From Prado023 sp963774745 (GTDB taxonomy: Bacteria; Actinomycetota; Actinomycetes; S36-B12; CAIYMF01): a stretch of 64,000 nt of DNA. Under the pieces are notes generated by a model. That model had not been told where the DNA came from. It worked only from the letters and a program-made list of their open reading frames with translations, and did no database searches. Positions 9,257-17,648 of this stretch are shown one piece after another. The position numbers and the translations under genes are program-made. The DNA lies in assembly GCA_963774745.1 (NCBI GenBank), contig CAVZGE010000002.1:496001-560000 (forward strand). The letters run 5' to 3'. The stretch's first letter is position 1; each line of letters begins with the position of its first letter.

Positions 9257-9410
9257 GGAGCACAGCGTGCCGCATCCGGCGCAGGTTGGCGCCCCGGATC
9301 GTGTCGGGTCTGCTGGGCGCCCAGCGGGATCGGGTCGGATCTCGACGAACGCGATCCGCTCGAACCCGACGCGATCTGTCGGCTGGCCCACTGGCGGGGG
9401 TGCGATGGGC

Positions 9411-9416
9411 CAGAAT
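9411..9416 (+). promoter_or_regulatory. Putative leaderless -10 box of cysD
   Basis: CAGAAT ends 6 nt before the cysD ATG and no Shine-Dalgarno is present, so transcription would begin at or next to the start codon. Confidence 0.4.
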
Positions 9417-9422
9417 CGTTCC

Positions 9423-10343
9423 ATGACCTCTGGCGATGCGTCCGTTGCCGACTCCGTGCTCGATGCGCTGGAGGCTGAGGCGATCTGGGCGCTGCGCGAG
9501 ACTGCGGCCGCGTTCCGCAACCCGGTGATGCTCTACAGCATCGGCAAGGACTCCGGGGTGATGCTGCACCTGGCGGCCAAGGCGTTCGCGCCCGGGCCGA
9601 TCCCGTTCCCGGTGCTGCACGTGGACACCACGTGGAAGTTCCGCGACATGATCACCTTCCGCGGCCAGATGGCCGAGCAGTACGGCCTGGACCTGCGGGT
9701 GGCCACGAACACCGACGCGGCCGCCGAGGGCGTCACCCCGTTCAGCCACGGCGCCCAGGAGTACACCCGGCTGATGAAGACCGTCGCCCTGCGCGCCGCG
9801 CTCGACGAGGGGGGCTACGACGCGGCGATCGGCGGCTCGCGCCGCGACGAGGAGCGCAGCCGGGCCAAGGAGCGGATCTTCAGCCTGCGGATGCCCGGGC
9901 ACCGCTGGGAGCCGCGCCGCCAGCGCCCGGAGCTGTGGCACACGGTCAACGCCCAGCTGTCCCCGGGCCAGACGATGCGCACGTTCCCGCTGTCGAACTG
10001 GACCGAGATCGACGTGTGGCACTACGTCCGCCGCGAGGGGCTGCCGGTCGTGCCGCTGTACTTCGCCGCCATGCGTCCGACGGTCATCCGCGGGGGGCAG
10101 CTGATCGTGGTCGACGACGACCGGATGCAGCTCGAACCGGGGGAGGTCCCCGTCGAGCGGCTCGTGCGGTTCCGCTCCCTGGGGTGCTACCCGCTGAGTG
10201 CGGCCGTGGACTCCCCGGCCGCCACCCTCGACGAGGTGATCGCCGAGATGGAGGGCTCCCGGCAGTCCGAGCGGGCCGGCCGGATGATCGACGGCGAGGG
10301 CGGTGCCTCGATGGAGGCCAAGAAGGTCGAGGGGTACTTCTGA
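9423..10343 (+). CDS. cysD: Sulfate adenylyltransferase subunit 2
   Basis: The catalytic subunit that makes adenosine 5'-phosphosulfate (APS) from ATP and sulfate, together with the CysN GTPase. It has 306 residues of the PAPS-reductase/ATP-pyrophosphatase fold. The PP-loop is YSIGKDSGVMLHL, followed by GGSRRDEERSRAKERIFS, FPLSNWTEIDVW and the C-terminal EAKKVEGYF typical of CysD. Its stop overlaps the start of cysNC by one base (TGATG), giving tight translational coupling and equal subunit amounts. No cysH or cysG homologue lies nearby in this window. Confidence 0.96.
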   Translation: MTSGDASVADSVLDALEAEAIWALRETAAAFRNPVMLYSIGKDSGVMLHLAAKAFAPGPIPFPVLHVDTTWKFRDMITFRGQMAEQYGLDLRVATNTDAAAEGVTPFSHGAQEYTRLMKTVALRAALDEGGYDAAIGGSRRDEERSRAKERIFSLRMPGHRWEPRRQRPELWHTVNAQLSPGQTMRTFPLSNWTEIDVWHYVRREGLPVVPLYFAAMRPTVIRGGQLIVVDDDRMQLEPGEVPVERLVRFRSLGCYPLSAAVDSPAATLDEVIAEMEGSRQSERAGRMIDGEGGASMEAKKVEGYF

Positions 10344-12193
10344 TGGGGCTCATCCGACTGGTCGCCTGCGGCAGCGTCGACGACGGCAAGTCCACCCTGA
10401 TCGGCCGGCTGCTCGCCGACACCGACTCCGTGCCGGAGGACACCCTGGAGCTGGCCCGGACGGTGCGCCGCGCGGGCTCGACGATCCCAGCGGGCGAGAT
10501 CGACTACTCCCTGCTCACCGACGGGCTGGAGGCCGAGCGCGAGCAGGGCATCACGATCGACGTGGCCTACCGGCACATGGCCCTGCCCGACGGCCGACGG
10601 GTCGTGATCGCCGACGCGCCCGGGCACGAGCAGTACACCCGCAACATGGCCGTGGCCGCCTCGACCGCCGATGTCGCGCTGCTGCTGGTGGACGCCGCCC
10701 GCGGCGTGACCCGCCAGACCTACCGGCACCTGACCATCTGTGCGCTGATGGGCGTGCATCACGTGATCATCGCGGTGAACAAGCTCGATGCCGTCGGCTT
10801 CGACCACGCCCGGTTCTCGCAGCTGGCGGATGCCGTGGCCGGAGCTGCCGCCCGGCTGGACTTCTCCCGGGTCACGGTCATCCCGGTCAGCGCCCTGGCG
10901 GGTGACAACGTCACCACGGTCTCCGAGCGCACCGAGTGGTACGCCGGGCCGACGGTGATCACGGCCATCGGCGAGACGCACGAGCTCGACTCCCCGCCGG
11001 CGACGGCTGCCCGGCCGGCCCGGGTCCCCGTGCAGACCGTGGTCCGTGCCGACGGGTTCCGCGGCGTGGCCGGCACCCTGGTGACGGGCCACCTCGCGGT
11101 GGGTGACGAGGTCTCGGTGGCGGGCGCGGGCGTGACCGGGCGGGTCGGCCGGCTGCTCGTGGCCGGGACCGACCGCGAGCACGCGACGGCCGGGGACGCC
11201 GTCGCCATCGAGCTGGTGCCCGACCTCGACGTGACCCGGGGAGACCTGCTGGAGTCGGCCCCCGGTGACCCGGTGATCCCGGCCGACCGGTTCTCCGCCG
11301 ACGTCGTGTGGCTCGGCGAGGAGCCGCTGGCGCACGGCCGCTCGTACCTGCTCGTGTGTGGGCCCCTGGTGGTCCCCGCGGTGGTCACCAGCGTGCGCCA
11401 CCGCCTCGACGTCACGACTGGCGCCGAGGACGCGGCCCGGGTGCTGCGCCTCAACGACGTCGGTCGGGTCGAGGTGGCCACCGATCGCCCTGTGCCGCTC
11501 GAGGCCTACCAGCACTCCCGGGACACCGGCGGGTTCGTCCTCGTGGACCGCCTGTCCGCCGACACCGTGGCAGCCGGGATGGTGCGCTACGCGCTGCGGC
11601 GCTCGGCCAACGTGCGCAGCCACGACTTCGTGGTCGACCGCACGGCACGCGAGCGCCTCAACGGGCACCGCGGCCGGGCCGTCTGGCTCACCGGGCTCTC
11701 GGGCTCGGGGAAGTCCACGATCGCTGACGCCGCGGAGCGCGACCTGCACGCCCAGGGCGTGCGCACCTTCGTCCTCGACGGGGACAACGTCCGCCACGGC
11801 CTGAACAAGGACCTGGGCTTCACGGCGGAGGACCGGGCGGAGAACGTCCGGCGCGTCGCCGAGGTCGCCAGGCTGATGGTCGAGTCGGGCATGGTGGTGA
11901 TCGTCGCGCTGGTGTCGCCGTTCCGCGGTGACCGCCGGGCCGCGCGTGACCTGTTCGCCCCCGGCGACTTCGTCGAGGTGTTCGTCCGGACCCCGGTGGA
12001 GGTCTGCGCTGCACGGGACCCCAAGGGGCTGTACGCGAAGGCCGCATCCGGGGAGCTGCCCAACCTCACCGGCGTCGGCCAGGACTACGAGGAGCCGTTG
12101 TCCCCCGATCTGGTCGTCGCCGGCGACGGTGACCTCGCGGACTCGGTCGCCGCTGTCACGGCTGCCGCCATCGCTGCGGTCCCGCACCCGTAG
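10343..12193 (+). CDS. cysNC: Bifunctional sulfate adenylyltransferase subunit 1 / APS kinase
   Basis: A 616-residue fusion. Residues 1-430 are the CysN GTPase: G1 GSVDDGKST, switch region EREQGITIDVAY, G3 DAPGHEQY, G4 NKLD, then two beta-barrel domains. Residues about 435-616 are APS kinase: P-loop WLTGLSGSGKST, the family motif DGDNVRHGLNKDLGF, and the active-site lid near FVEVFVRTPVEVCAARDPKGLY. With CysD it converts sulfate to PAPS in two steps. The fused form is common in actinobacteria. It is followed after 122 nt by a TauE/SafE exporter gene. Confidence 0.95.
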   Translation: MGLIRLVACGSVDDGKSTLIGRLLADTDSVPEDTLELARTVRRAGSTIPAGEIDYSLLTDGLEAEREQGITIDVAYRHMALPDGRRVVIADAPGHEQYTRNMAVAASTADVALLLVDAARGVTRQTYRHLTICALMGVHHVIIAVNKLDAVGFDHARFSQLADAVAGAAARLDFSRVTVIPVSALAGDNVTTVSERTEWYAGPTVITAIGETHELDSPPATAARPARVPVQTVVRADGFRGVAGTLVTGHLAVGDEVSVAGAGVTGRVGRLLVAGTDREHATAGDAVAIELVPDLDVTRGDLLESAPGDPVIPADRFSADVVWLGEEPLAHGRSYLLVCGPLVVPAVVTSVRHRLDVTTGAEDAARVLRLNDVGRVEVATDRPVPLEAYQHSRDTGGFVLVDRLSADTVAAGMVRYALRRSANVRSHDFVVDRTARERLNGHRGRAVWLTGLSGSGKSTIADAAERDLHAQGVRTFVLDGDNVRHGLNKDLGFTAEDRAENVRRVAEVARLMVESGMVVIVALVSPFRGDRRAARDLFAPGDFVEVFVRTPVEVCAARDPKGLYAKAASGELPNLTGVGQDYEEPLSPDLVVAGDGDLADSVAAVTAAAIAAVPHP

Positions 12194-12303
12194 GACGCCT
12201 CGTCGGTCGGTCGGTCGGTCGTCGGTGGGCCGTTCGGCCGGTGCTCGTCGCGCGCCAGCCCGCGGCTCCCGCGTTTCACGCATTCCCTACTCTCCCGATC
12301 GGG

Positions 12304-12309
12304 TATGGT
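12304..12309 (+). promoter_or_regulatory. Putative leaderless -10 box of the TauE/SafE gene
   Basis: TATGGT lies 6 nt before the ATG. The short spacer upstream (12194-12303) holds a TCGG tandem run at about 12202-12219 and no visible Shine-Dalgarno. Confidence 0.4.
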
Positions 12310-12315
12310 TGCGTC

Positions 12316-13212
12316 ATGCTTCTCACCGTCCTGGTCTTCGCCCTCGTCGGTTCCGCCGCGCAGATGGTGGACGGGACGCTGGGGATGGGCTTCGGCGTCA
12401 CCTCGGCGACGCTCCTGACCCTCCTGGGCTACTCCGCCGTGGCGGCGTCGGCGGGCACCCACGCCGCGAAGATGGGCACCACCTTCGTCTCGGGGATCAG
12501 CCACTGGCGCGAGGGCAACGTCGACTACCGCGTGCTGGCGGTGATCGCCCTGCCCGGAGTGGTCGGCGCCTTCGTCGGGGCAGTGGTCCTCACCACTGTG
12601 GCCTCCAACGCCGCGCGGCTGTGGATGGCGTGCATCCTGTTCGTGCTCGGGCTGGTGATCATCGCCCGGTTCGGCTTCGGTCGGAACCTCTTCCCCGCGG
12701 TGAACGCCCGAACGCGGCACCTCTGGCCCGTCGGCCTGGTCGGTGGCCTGGTGGATGCCACCGGCGGAGGCGGATGGGGCCCAGTCGCCACGCCGTCGCT
12801 GCTGACCCTCACCCGGCACGAGCCGCACCGCGTTGTGGGGACCGTGAACGCGGCCGAGTTCTTCGTGGCGGTGGCCGCCTCAGCAGGCTTCCTGTTCGGC
12901 GCAGGTGACGCCGGGGTGCCGTGGGTGCCGGTGCTCGGACTGGTCCTCGGGGGCGCGATCGTCGCGCCGTTCGCTGCCCGGCTGGCTCGACGGGCGCCGA
13001 CCGCGATCCTGGGTGTGTGCGTCGGCGGCATGGTGCTGGTGAGCAACACGGCGGTGATCTGCAAGGTGCTCGGGGTTCCCGGCGCGGTGGCCGGCGGGCT
13101 TGTCCTGGGCCTCGTGGTCGCCACAGGGGCGCTGGTGCTTCGGGTGCACGGCGCGGGTCGCCCGGTCGCCGAACCCGCACCCGGGGTGGACGAGCCCGCA
13201 CCGCTGCACTGA
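12316..13212 (+). CDS. TauE/SafE (TSUP) family membrane transporter
   Basis: 298 residues with eight predicted TM segments in two homologous halves. Each half opens with a family-type loop: MVDGTLGMGFGVTS in the first and VDATGGGGWGPVATP in the second. TSUP members move sulfite, sulfonates or other small anions. The position right after cysD-cysNC makes a sulfur anion the best guess, either removal of excess sulfite or supply of substrate. The gene has its own -10 box, so it need not be cotranscribed with the cys genes. Confidence 0.85.
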   Translation: MLLTVLVFALVGSAAQMVDGTLGMGFGVTSATLLTLLGYSAVAASAGTHAAKMGTTFVSGISHWREGNVDYRVLAVIALPGVVGAFVGAVVLTTVASNAARLWMACILFVLGLVIIARFGFGRNLFPAVNARTRHLWPVGLVGGLVDATGGGGWGPVATPSLLTLTRHEPHRVVGTVNAAEFFVAVAASAGFLFGAGDAGVPWVPVLGLVLGGAIVAPFAARLARRAPTAILGVCVGGMVLVSNTAVICKVLGVPGAVAGGLVLGLVVATGALVLRVHGAGRPVAEPAPGVDEPAPLH

Positions 13213-13367
13213 GCTGTGGGCGCGACCCGGAGCCGCAGCCCGTCGGGGACGGCTCGTGCGGGGACAGGCCGTGCGGGGACAGCGCGCCGGGCGGCTCCAC
13301 CCAGCCGGGCAACCGGTCGGCCGGCATGTCACGATGGGCCGGTCATCGCCACCCCGCAGGAGGATCC

Positions 13368-13625
13368 ATGTCCGAGCTCGACGATCGTTTCACCGCTGCT
13401 GCCGACGCGTCCAAGACCCTGCCCGCACGTCCGGACAACGACACGCTGCTGCAGATGTACGCCCTGTACAAGCAGGCCACGGTCGGGGATGTCGAGGGTA
13501 AGCGGCCGGGCTTCACGGATCCGGTCGGCAAGGCGAAGTACGACGCGTGGGACAAGATCAAGGGCATGTCGGCCGACGACGCCAAGGCGGCGTACGCCGA
13601 CCTCGTGGAGGGCCTGGCAGGCTGA
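13368..13625 (+). CDS. Acyl-CoA-binding protein
   Basis: An 85-residue four-helix ACBP that binds long-chain acyl-CoA in the cytosol. Diagnostic features are LLQMYALYKQATVGDV followed by KYDAWDKIKGMSADDAKAAY, matching the family's YxxYKQAT and KxxAWxxxKGMS ligand-binding helices. The best start is ATG 13368, preceded by AGGAGG; upstream in-frame sequence is non-coding in character. Prokaryotic ACBP is scattered but well known in actinobacteria. It has no operon partner: tRNA genes follow. Confidence 0.93.
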   Translation: MSELDDRFTAAADASKTLPARPDNDTLLQMYALYKQATVGDVEGKRPGFTDPVGKAKYDAWDKIKGMSADDAKAAYADLVEGLAG

Positions 13626-13682
13626 CCGGCGATTACCGCGGGCCACGGCCGTTCGGGTACCCTGTGGGCGTCCGTCGGACGG

Positions 13683-13774
13683 GGAGGCGTCGCCTAGTCA
13701 GGTCTATGGCGCCCGCCTGCTAAGCGGGTTTGGGGTTTAGAGCCCCATCGAGGGTTCAAATCCCTCCGCCTCCG
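13683..13774 (+). tRNA. tRNA-Ser (anticodon GCT)
   Basis: The acceptor stem GGAGGCG pairs with CGCCTCC, with discriminator G. The anticodon loop reads CTGCTAAG, giving GCT. There is a long class-II variable arm and a T arm GAGGG-TTCAAAT-CCCTC. About 92 nt long; CCA is not encoded. Confidence 0.95.
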
Positions 13775-13784
13775 CCGAATGCGC

Positions 13785-13820
13785 CATCGGAGGTCCCGGG
13801 TCAGCCCGGGGCCTCCGATG
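13785..13820. terminator. Strong hairpin between the two tRNA genes
   Basis: CATCGGAGGTCCCGGG pairs with CCCGGGGCCTCCGATG with one wobble and a TCAG loop. There is no U-run, as usual for GC-rich actinobacterial terminators. Confidence 0.55.
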
Positions 13821-13910
13821 CACGTCCCGGTTGTCCGGGCTCGTGGGTCTCGTCGGGATTTCGCCATCCCCATCCGGGTCAGGTAACCTTGGGGGGCCCC
13901 TTGGGGCAGT

Positions 13911-13986
13911 GCGCCTGTAGCTCAGCGGATAGAGCATCTGACTACGGATCAGAAGGCCAGGGGTTCGAATCCCTTCAGGCGCGCCA
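13911..13986 (+). tRNA. tRNA-Arg (anticodon ACG)
   Basis: The acceptor stem GCGCCTG pairs with CAGGCGC, with discriminator G and an encoded CCA (13984-13986). The anticodon loop is CTACGGA, giving ACG, which is normally edited to ICG by TadA. The D arm contains AGCGGATAGAGCA and the T arm GGGTTCGAATCCC. Confidence 0.96.
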
Positions 13987-14002
13987 GTGTCGCAGTGCCG
14001 CA

Positions 14003-14032
14003 GGGCCGGTTCCCACTCGATGGGACCGGCCC
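14003..14032 (+). terminator. Hairpin terminator after tRNA-Arg
   Basis: GGGCCGGTTCCC and GGGACCGGCCC form an 11-bp stem with one bulged T and an ACTCGAT loop, followed by TTCATCTGT. Confidence 0.55.
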
Positions 14033-14159
14033 TTCATCTGTCCCGGCAAGCCTGCGATCCCGACGCGCACCGCACGCGGCCCGCCCGTCCCGGGTCGATT
14101 GCGTCAAGGCGCCGTCAATGCCGCGCCCGACGCGTGGGCGATCGGCCCAGACTGGAGCT

Positions 14160-14891
14160 GTGAGAAGCAGATCCCGCTCAATGCCTGCCCGTTGGCGCAG
14201 GAGGCCCGCGGTGGTGGTGCTCGCGCTGAGCATCGTCGTGATGACGCTGATCGGGGCGGTCGCCGCGCGTCCCGTCGGCCTGGCAGAGGTGCTGCTCATT
14301 GTTCTGGTCGAGGTGATCATGGTGTCCCTGGTCGCCGGACGGGCGGTCGCTGCCGCGACCGCGGTCGGGGCCTCGCTGGCGGTCAACTGGTTCCTGATCC
14401 AGCCGTACGGGACCCTGCACGTGGCTGCGCAGGCGGACTGGGTCTACCTGGTGGTCTTCGTCGTGCTCGCCGTCGGGGCAAGCACGCTGGTCGAGTCCGT
14501 GCTCGCCTCGGAGCGGGCGGCGGCCAGGGTGGCAGCGCATGAGTCGGTGCTCGCGGAGGTCCTCGGGCCGGACCGGGTGTCGGCGATCGATGCCCTGCGC
14601 CTGATGCGCACAGCAGTGGACCTCGACGAGGCCGCCCTGACGGATGCGAGGTCCGGTCAGCTCCTCCTGTCCACGATGTGGCGCCGGGAGCCGCCCTACC
14701 CGCCGAGCCTGCATGTCGACATCGCGCCGGGGTTCCAGGTCCGCGGTTGGGGCCCACGGCCCCCTCGTGCCCAGGACGGGTACGTCACCACGCTGGCCAC
14801 AGCCGTCGTCCGAGCGTGGGAGAGCGAGCAGCTCGCCGCCGTGCAGGGACGCCCCGCGCACCTCCCCGGGGTCGACGGTTCCGAGGGCTGA
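14160..14891 (+). CDS. DUF4118 (KdpD-like TM) membrane protein without a kinase domain
   Basis: 243 residues. After a basic N-terminus come four closely spaced TM segments (about residues 15-110) with the DUF4118 signature NWFLIQPYGTLHV, known from the membrane part of KdpD sensor kinases. The rest (about 125-243) is a soluble helical/mixed domain, with no H-box and no HATPase motif. It is therefore a stand-alone sensor-like or transport-associated membrane protein. GTG 14160 is chosen: CAGACT ends 6 nt upstream, and GGAG also lies close by. ATG 14181 is an alternative. No kdp genes are nearby. Confidence 0.7.
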   Translation: MRSRSRSMPARWRRRPAVVVLALSIVVMTLIGAVAARPVGLAEVLLIVLVEVIMVSLVAGRAVAAATAVGASLAVNWFLIQPYGTLHVAAQADWVYLVVFVVLAVGASTLVESVLASERAAARVAAHESVLAEVLGPDRVSAIDALRLMRTAVDLDEAALTDARSGQLLLSTMWRREPPYPPSLHVDIAPGFQVRGWGPRPPRAQDGYVTTLATAVVRAWESEQLAAVQGRPAHLPGVDGSEG

Positions 14892-14903
14892 CGGCTCAGG
14901 CCG

Positions 14904-16172
14904 TCAGGGGACGCTGCGGATCCGCGTGACCAGCACGGCGGACAGCAGGGTGATGGCGGCCGTGAGCAGGTACAGGCTGGTGTACCCGCCGGCGCTCGTG
15001 ACGATGGGGGCGGCGATCACCGGGGCGAGCACCTGCGGGGCGCTGTTGGCGATGTTGATGACCCCGAGGTCCCGACCGCGGTCGACGGCGCGCGGCAGCA
15101 CCTGGGTCACAAGTGCCTGGTCCACCCCGAGGTACATCCCATACCCGAGGCCCAGGATCAGGGCGGCCACCATGGCAGCGGGGAACACCGGGAAGAACGC
15201 GAGGATGATCGCGGCCACCGCCATGACGCCGGTCGCAGTGATCACGTAGACCTTGCGGCGCCCGGACCGGTCCGACATCGTTCCGAACACCACCGCGGTC
15301 AGGATCGTGCCGAGGGCGTACAGGGCGATGAGCACGGTCTGCCCCTGCTCCGGCTCGGCGTACCCCACCTCGTCCTGCAGCCAGAAGAGCAGGTAGAGCG
15401 TGGCCATCGCGTTGCCCAGCATCATGAGGAAGCGCGTGAGCCACGCCCAGGCGAAGTCCGGGTAGCGGCGGGGGGAGATCCAGAACCCACGCAGCCACCG
15501 CCCGAGGTCGAACGGGGGTTGCTGCTCCCTGCGCAGCGGGATGTCCCGCGCCCGCAGGACGAACGGGAGCACCAGGAGGACCAGCAGCGATGCGGTCACG
15601 ACCAGCCCGGCGCGCAGGTCGGTGACCAGGAACGAGACGATCGCCACCCCGAGCACCACGCCCACGGTCTGGGCCAGCCCGATCCATCCCGAGACCAGCC
15701 CGCGCTGGCGCACCGGAACCTGGTCGGGGACCGTGGCCGTGAGCCCGGCGTACGCGCCGTTGATGGTGACCTGCGCCACGAACCAGATGACCGCCAGGCC
15801 CGCGACGGTGGCCGGCAGTCCCAGGCAGATGATGGCCAGGGCACCCAGCAGGGCCCCGATGAGCACCCACGGCTTGCGCCGTCCCCAGCGCGCCGTCGTG
15901 CGGTCCGACAGGGCACCGGACAGCGGGTTGAAGACGATCGAGGCGAAGGCCCCCGCGCCGGTGATCCACGCCAGTGCAGCCTCCTTGCTGTCCGGTGCGA
16001 CCTCCTGGGCCAGCCGGGGGAGCAGGTTCTGGATCGGCGTGTAGAACGCCAGCATGATGCCGAGGTTGGCCAGGGTGACGGCGGCGATGTAGCCACGCCT
16101 GACCGGGACGGTCGGTTCCTCCAGCGCCCCCGGGAGCAGGCCCGGCTGGGTGCTGGTGGGCTCCGCGCTCAT
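14904..16172 (-). CDS. MFS sugar-type transporter
   Basis: 422 residues with 12 predicted TM segments. The loop 2-3 motif GALSDRTTARWGRRKPW and the loop 8-9 repeat TMSDRSGRRKVY are the MFS/GPH-like signatures, with basic residues at the cytoplasmic ends. Its start overlaps the stop of the GH1 glucosidase gene (ATGA), so the two form one leftward operon. The natural reading is that this protein imports the glucoside or oligosaccharide that the glucosidase then cuts. Direction and substrate are inferred from context only. Confidence 0.85.
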   Translation of the reverse strand: MSAEPTSTQPGLLPGALEEPTVPVRRGYIAAVTLANLGIMLAFYTPIQNLLPRLAQEVAPDSKEAALAWITGAGAFASIVFNPLSGALSDRTTARWGRRKPWVLIGALLGALAIICLGLPATVAGLAVIWFVAQVTINGAYAGLTATVPDQVPVRQRGLVSGWIGLAQTVGVVLGVAIVSFLVTDLRAGLVVTASLLVLLVLPFVLRARDIPLRREQQPPFDLGRWLRGFWISPRRYPDFAWAWLTRFLMMLGNAMATLYLLFWLQDEVGYAEPEQGQTVLIALYALGTILTAVVFGTMSDRSGRRKVYVITATGVMAVAAIILAFFPVFPAAMVAALILGLGYGMYLGVDQALVTQVLPRAVDRGRDLGVINIANSAPQVLAPVIAAPIVTSAGGYTSLYLLTAAITLLSAVLVTRIRSVP

Positions 16173-17563
16173 GCCGGGTCGCGCAGGAATGCGCGGTACC
16201 AGGCGAAGGACGTCTTCGGGATGCGTCGTTGCGTCGGGTAGTCGACGTGCACCAGGCCGAAGCGCGGGCGGTACCCCTCGGCCCACTCGAAGTTGTCCAT
16301 CAGCGACCACACGAAGTACCCACGGACGTCGACGCCGGCGTCGATCGCCTCGCCCACCGCTGCCACGTGCCCGCGCAGGTACTCCACGCGCCGGGAGTCC
16401 TCGACCCTCGGCGCGGGCTGGTCGACGAGCTCCTCGTCGAACGCCGCACCGCTCTCGGTGACCATGACCGGCGGCAGGGCGTCGGCGTACCGCTCGTGGA
16501 TCCCCACGAGGACCTCGCGCAGGCCGCTGGGGACGATCGGCCACCCCATCGCGGTCTGCTCGAACTCGTCCATCGCGACCAGCTCGAACGGGAACGGGTT
16601 GCCCGGGCCGGGAGCCCTCACCCGGGTGGGGTTGTAGTAGTTGACCCCGAGCACGTCCAGCGGCTGGGCGATCGTGGCCAGGTCCCCGTCCCGGACGCAC
16701 GCGCGGTCGGTCGGGATGCCGACCTCCTCGGGGCTCGGGTACCTGCCCAGCAGGCAGGGGTCCAGGTACGTCCGGTTCTGGATCGCGTCGAGCGTGGCCG
16801 CGGCGGATGCGTCCTCGGGCGAGTCGCTGGCCGGCACCATCGGCGACAGGTTGTGGGTGATGCCGACCGATGCCCCCGGTGCCGCCGAACGGATCGCCTG
16901 GGTGGCCAGGCCGTGCGCGAGCAGCACGTGATGGGTGGCCGGGAATGAGTCGAAGAGCAGCGCGCGGCCCGGGGCGTGCGAGCCGAACGCGTACCCGAAG
17001 GTGGAGATCACGACGGCCTCGTTGATGGTGATCCACGTGTGCACGCGGTCGCCGAGCCGCCCCGCGACGTGGCCGGCGTACTCGGCCATGCGCTGGGCCG
17101 TGTCGCGCTCCATCCACCCGCCGCGGTCCTCGAGCGGCTGCGGCAGGTCCCAGTGGTACAGCGTCACGACCGGCGCGATCCCATGCTCGAGCAGCCCGTC
17201 GACCAGCCGTTCGTAGAAGTCGAGACCGCGGGGTTCGACCCCGCCCTCGCCGGTCGGGACCACGCGCGGCCAGGACACCGAGAACCGGTAGGCGTTCACC
17301 CCGAGCTCAGCCATGAGCGCGACGTCCTCGGGCCACCGGACGTAGTGGTCGCAGGCGACGTCCCCGGTCGAGCCGTCGGCGATCCGCCCGGGCGTGTGGG
17401 TGAAGGTGTCCCAGATGGAGGGACCCTTGCCGTCGACGTCCCAGGACCCCTCGATCTGGTAGGCCGCCGTCGCGGTCCCCCACAGGAAGTCGGGCCGGAA
17501 AGCGGCACGGGTGCGGCCATCGGACAGCGTGCCGGGGTCACCCGGGCTCCACGGGGTGCTCAT
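16169..17563 (-). CDS. Glycoside hydrolase family 1 beta-glucosidase
   Basis: 464 residues, the full GH1 length, without a signal peptide, so it acts inside the cell. The N-terminal FLWGTATAAYQIEGS and AYRFSVSWPRV are GH1 marks. The acid/base Glu is E182 in ITINEAVV and the nucleophile is E370 in VMVTESGAAF. The usual signatures are NEP and TENG, so Pro-to-Ala and Asn-to-Ser changes sit next to both catalytic residues; the catalytic Glu residues themselves are kept. The protein ends SFAWYRAFLRD, as expected. CAGGCT lies 7 nt before the ATG. The gene leads the operon with the MFS transporter. Confidence 0.93.
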   Translation of the reverse strand: MSTPWSPGDPGTLSDGRTRAAFRPDFLWGTATAAYQIEGSWDVDGKGPSIWDTFTHTPGRIADGSTGDVACDHYVRWPEDVALMAELGVNAYRFSVSWPRVVPTGEGGVEPRGLDFYERLVDGLLEHGIAPVVTLYHWDLPQPLEDRGGWMERDTAQRMAEYAGHVAGRLGDRVHTWITINEAVVISTFGYAFGSHAPGRALLFDSFPATHHVLLAHGLATQAIRSAAPGASVGITHNLSPMVPASDSPEDASAAATLDAIQNRTYLDPCLLGRYPSPEEVGIPTDRACVRDGDLATIAQPLDVLGVNYYNPTRVRAPGPGNPFPFELVAMDEFEQTAMGWPIVPSGLREVLVGIHERYADALPPVMVTESGAAFDEELVDQPAPRVEDSRRVEYLRGHVAAVGEAIDAGVDVRGYFVWSLMDNFEWAEGYRPRFGLVHVDYPTQRRIPKTSFAWYRAFLRDPA

Positions 17564-17597
17564 GGTCGGCAGCCTGCCACGCGCCCGCCCGGCGTGG

Positions 17598-17613
17598 CCC
17601 CCTGAGTCGGGGG
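17598..17613 (-). terminator. Weak hairpin downstream of the HAD phosphatase gene
   Basis: CCCCC-TGAGTC-GGGGG lies between the leftward HAD gene and the glucosidase operon. The stem is only 5 bp, so termination is uncertain. Confidence 0.3.
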
Positions 17614-17648
17614 TCATCACGGGAGGCGAGGGATGTCGATCCCGCTGC

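Noticed and set aside
12202..12219. TCGG tandem run after cysNC as a regulatory repeat
   Set aside because: It is only about four copies of a 4-mer in GC-rich spacer; chance slippage is sufficient.
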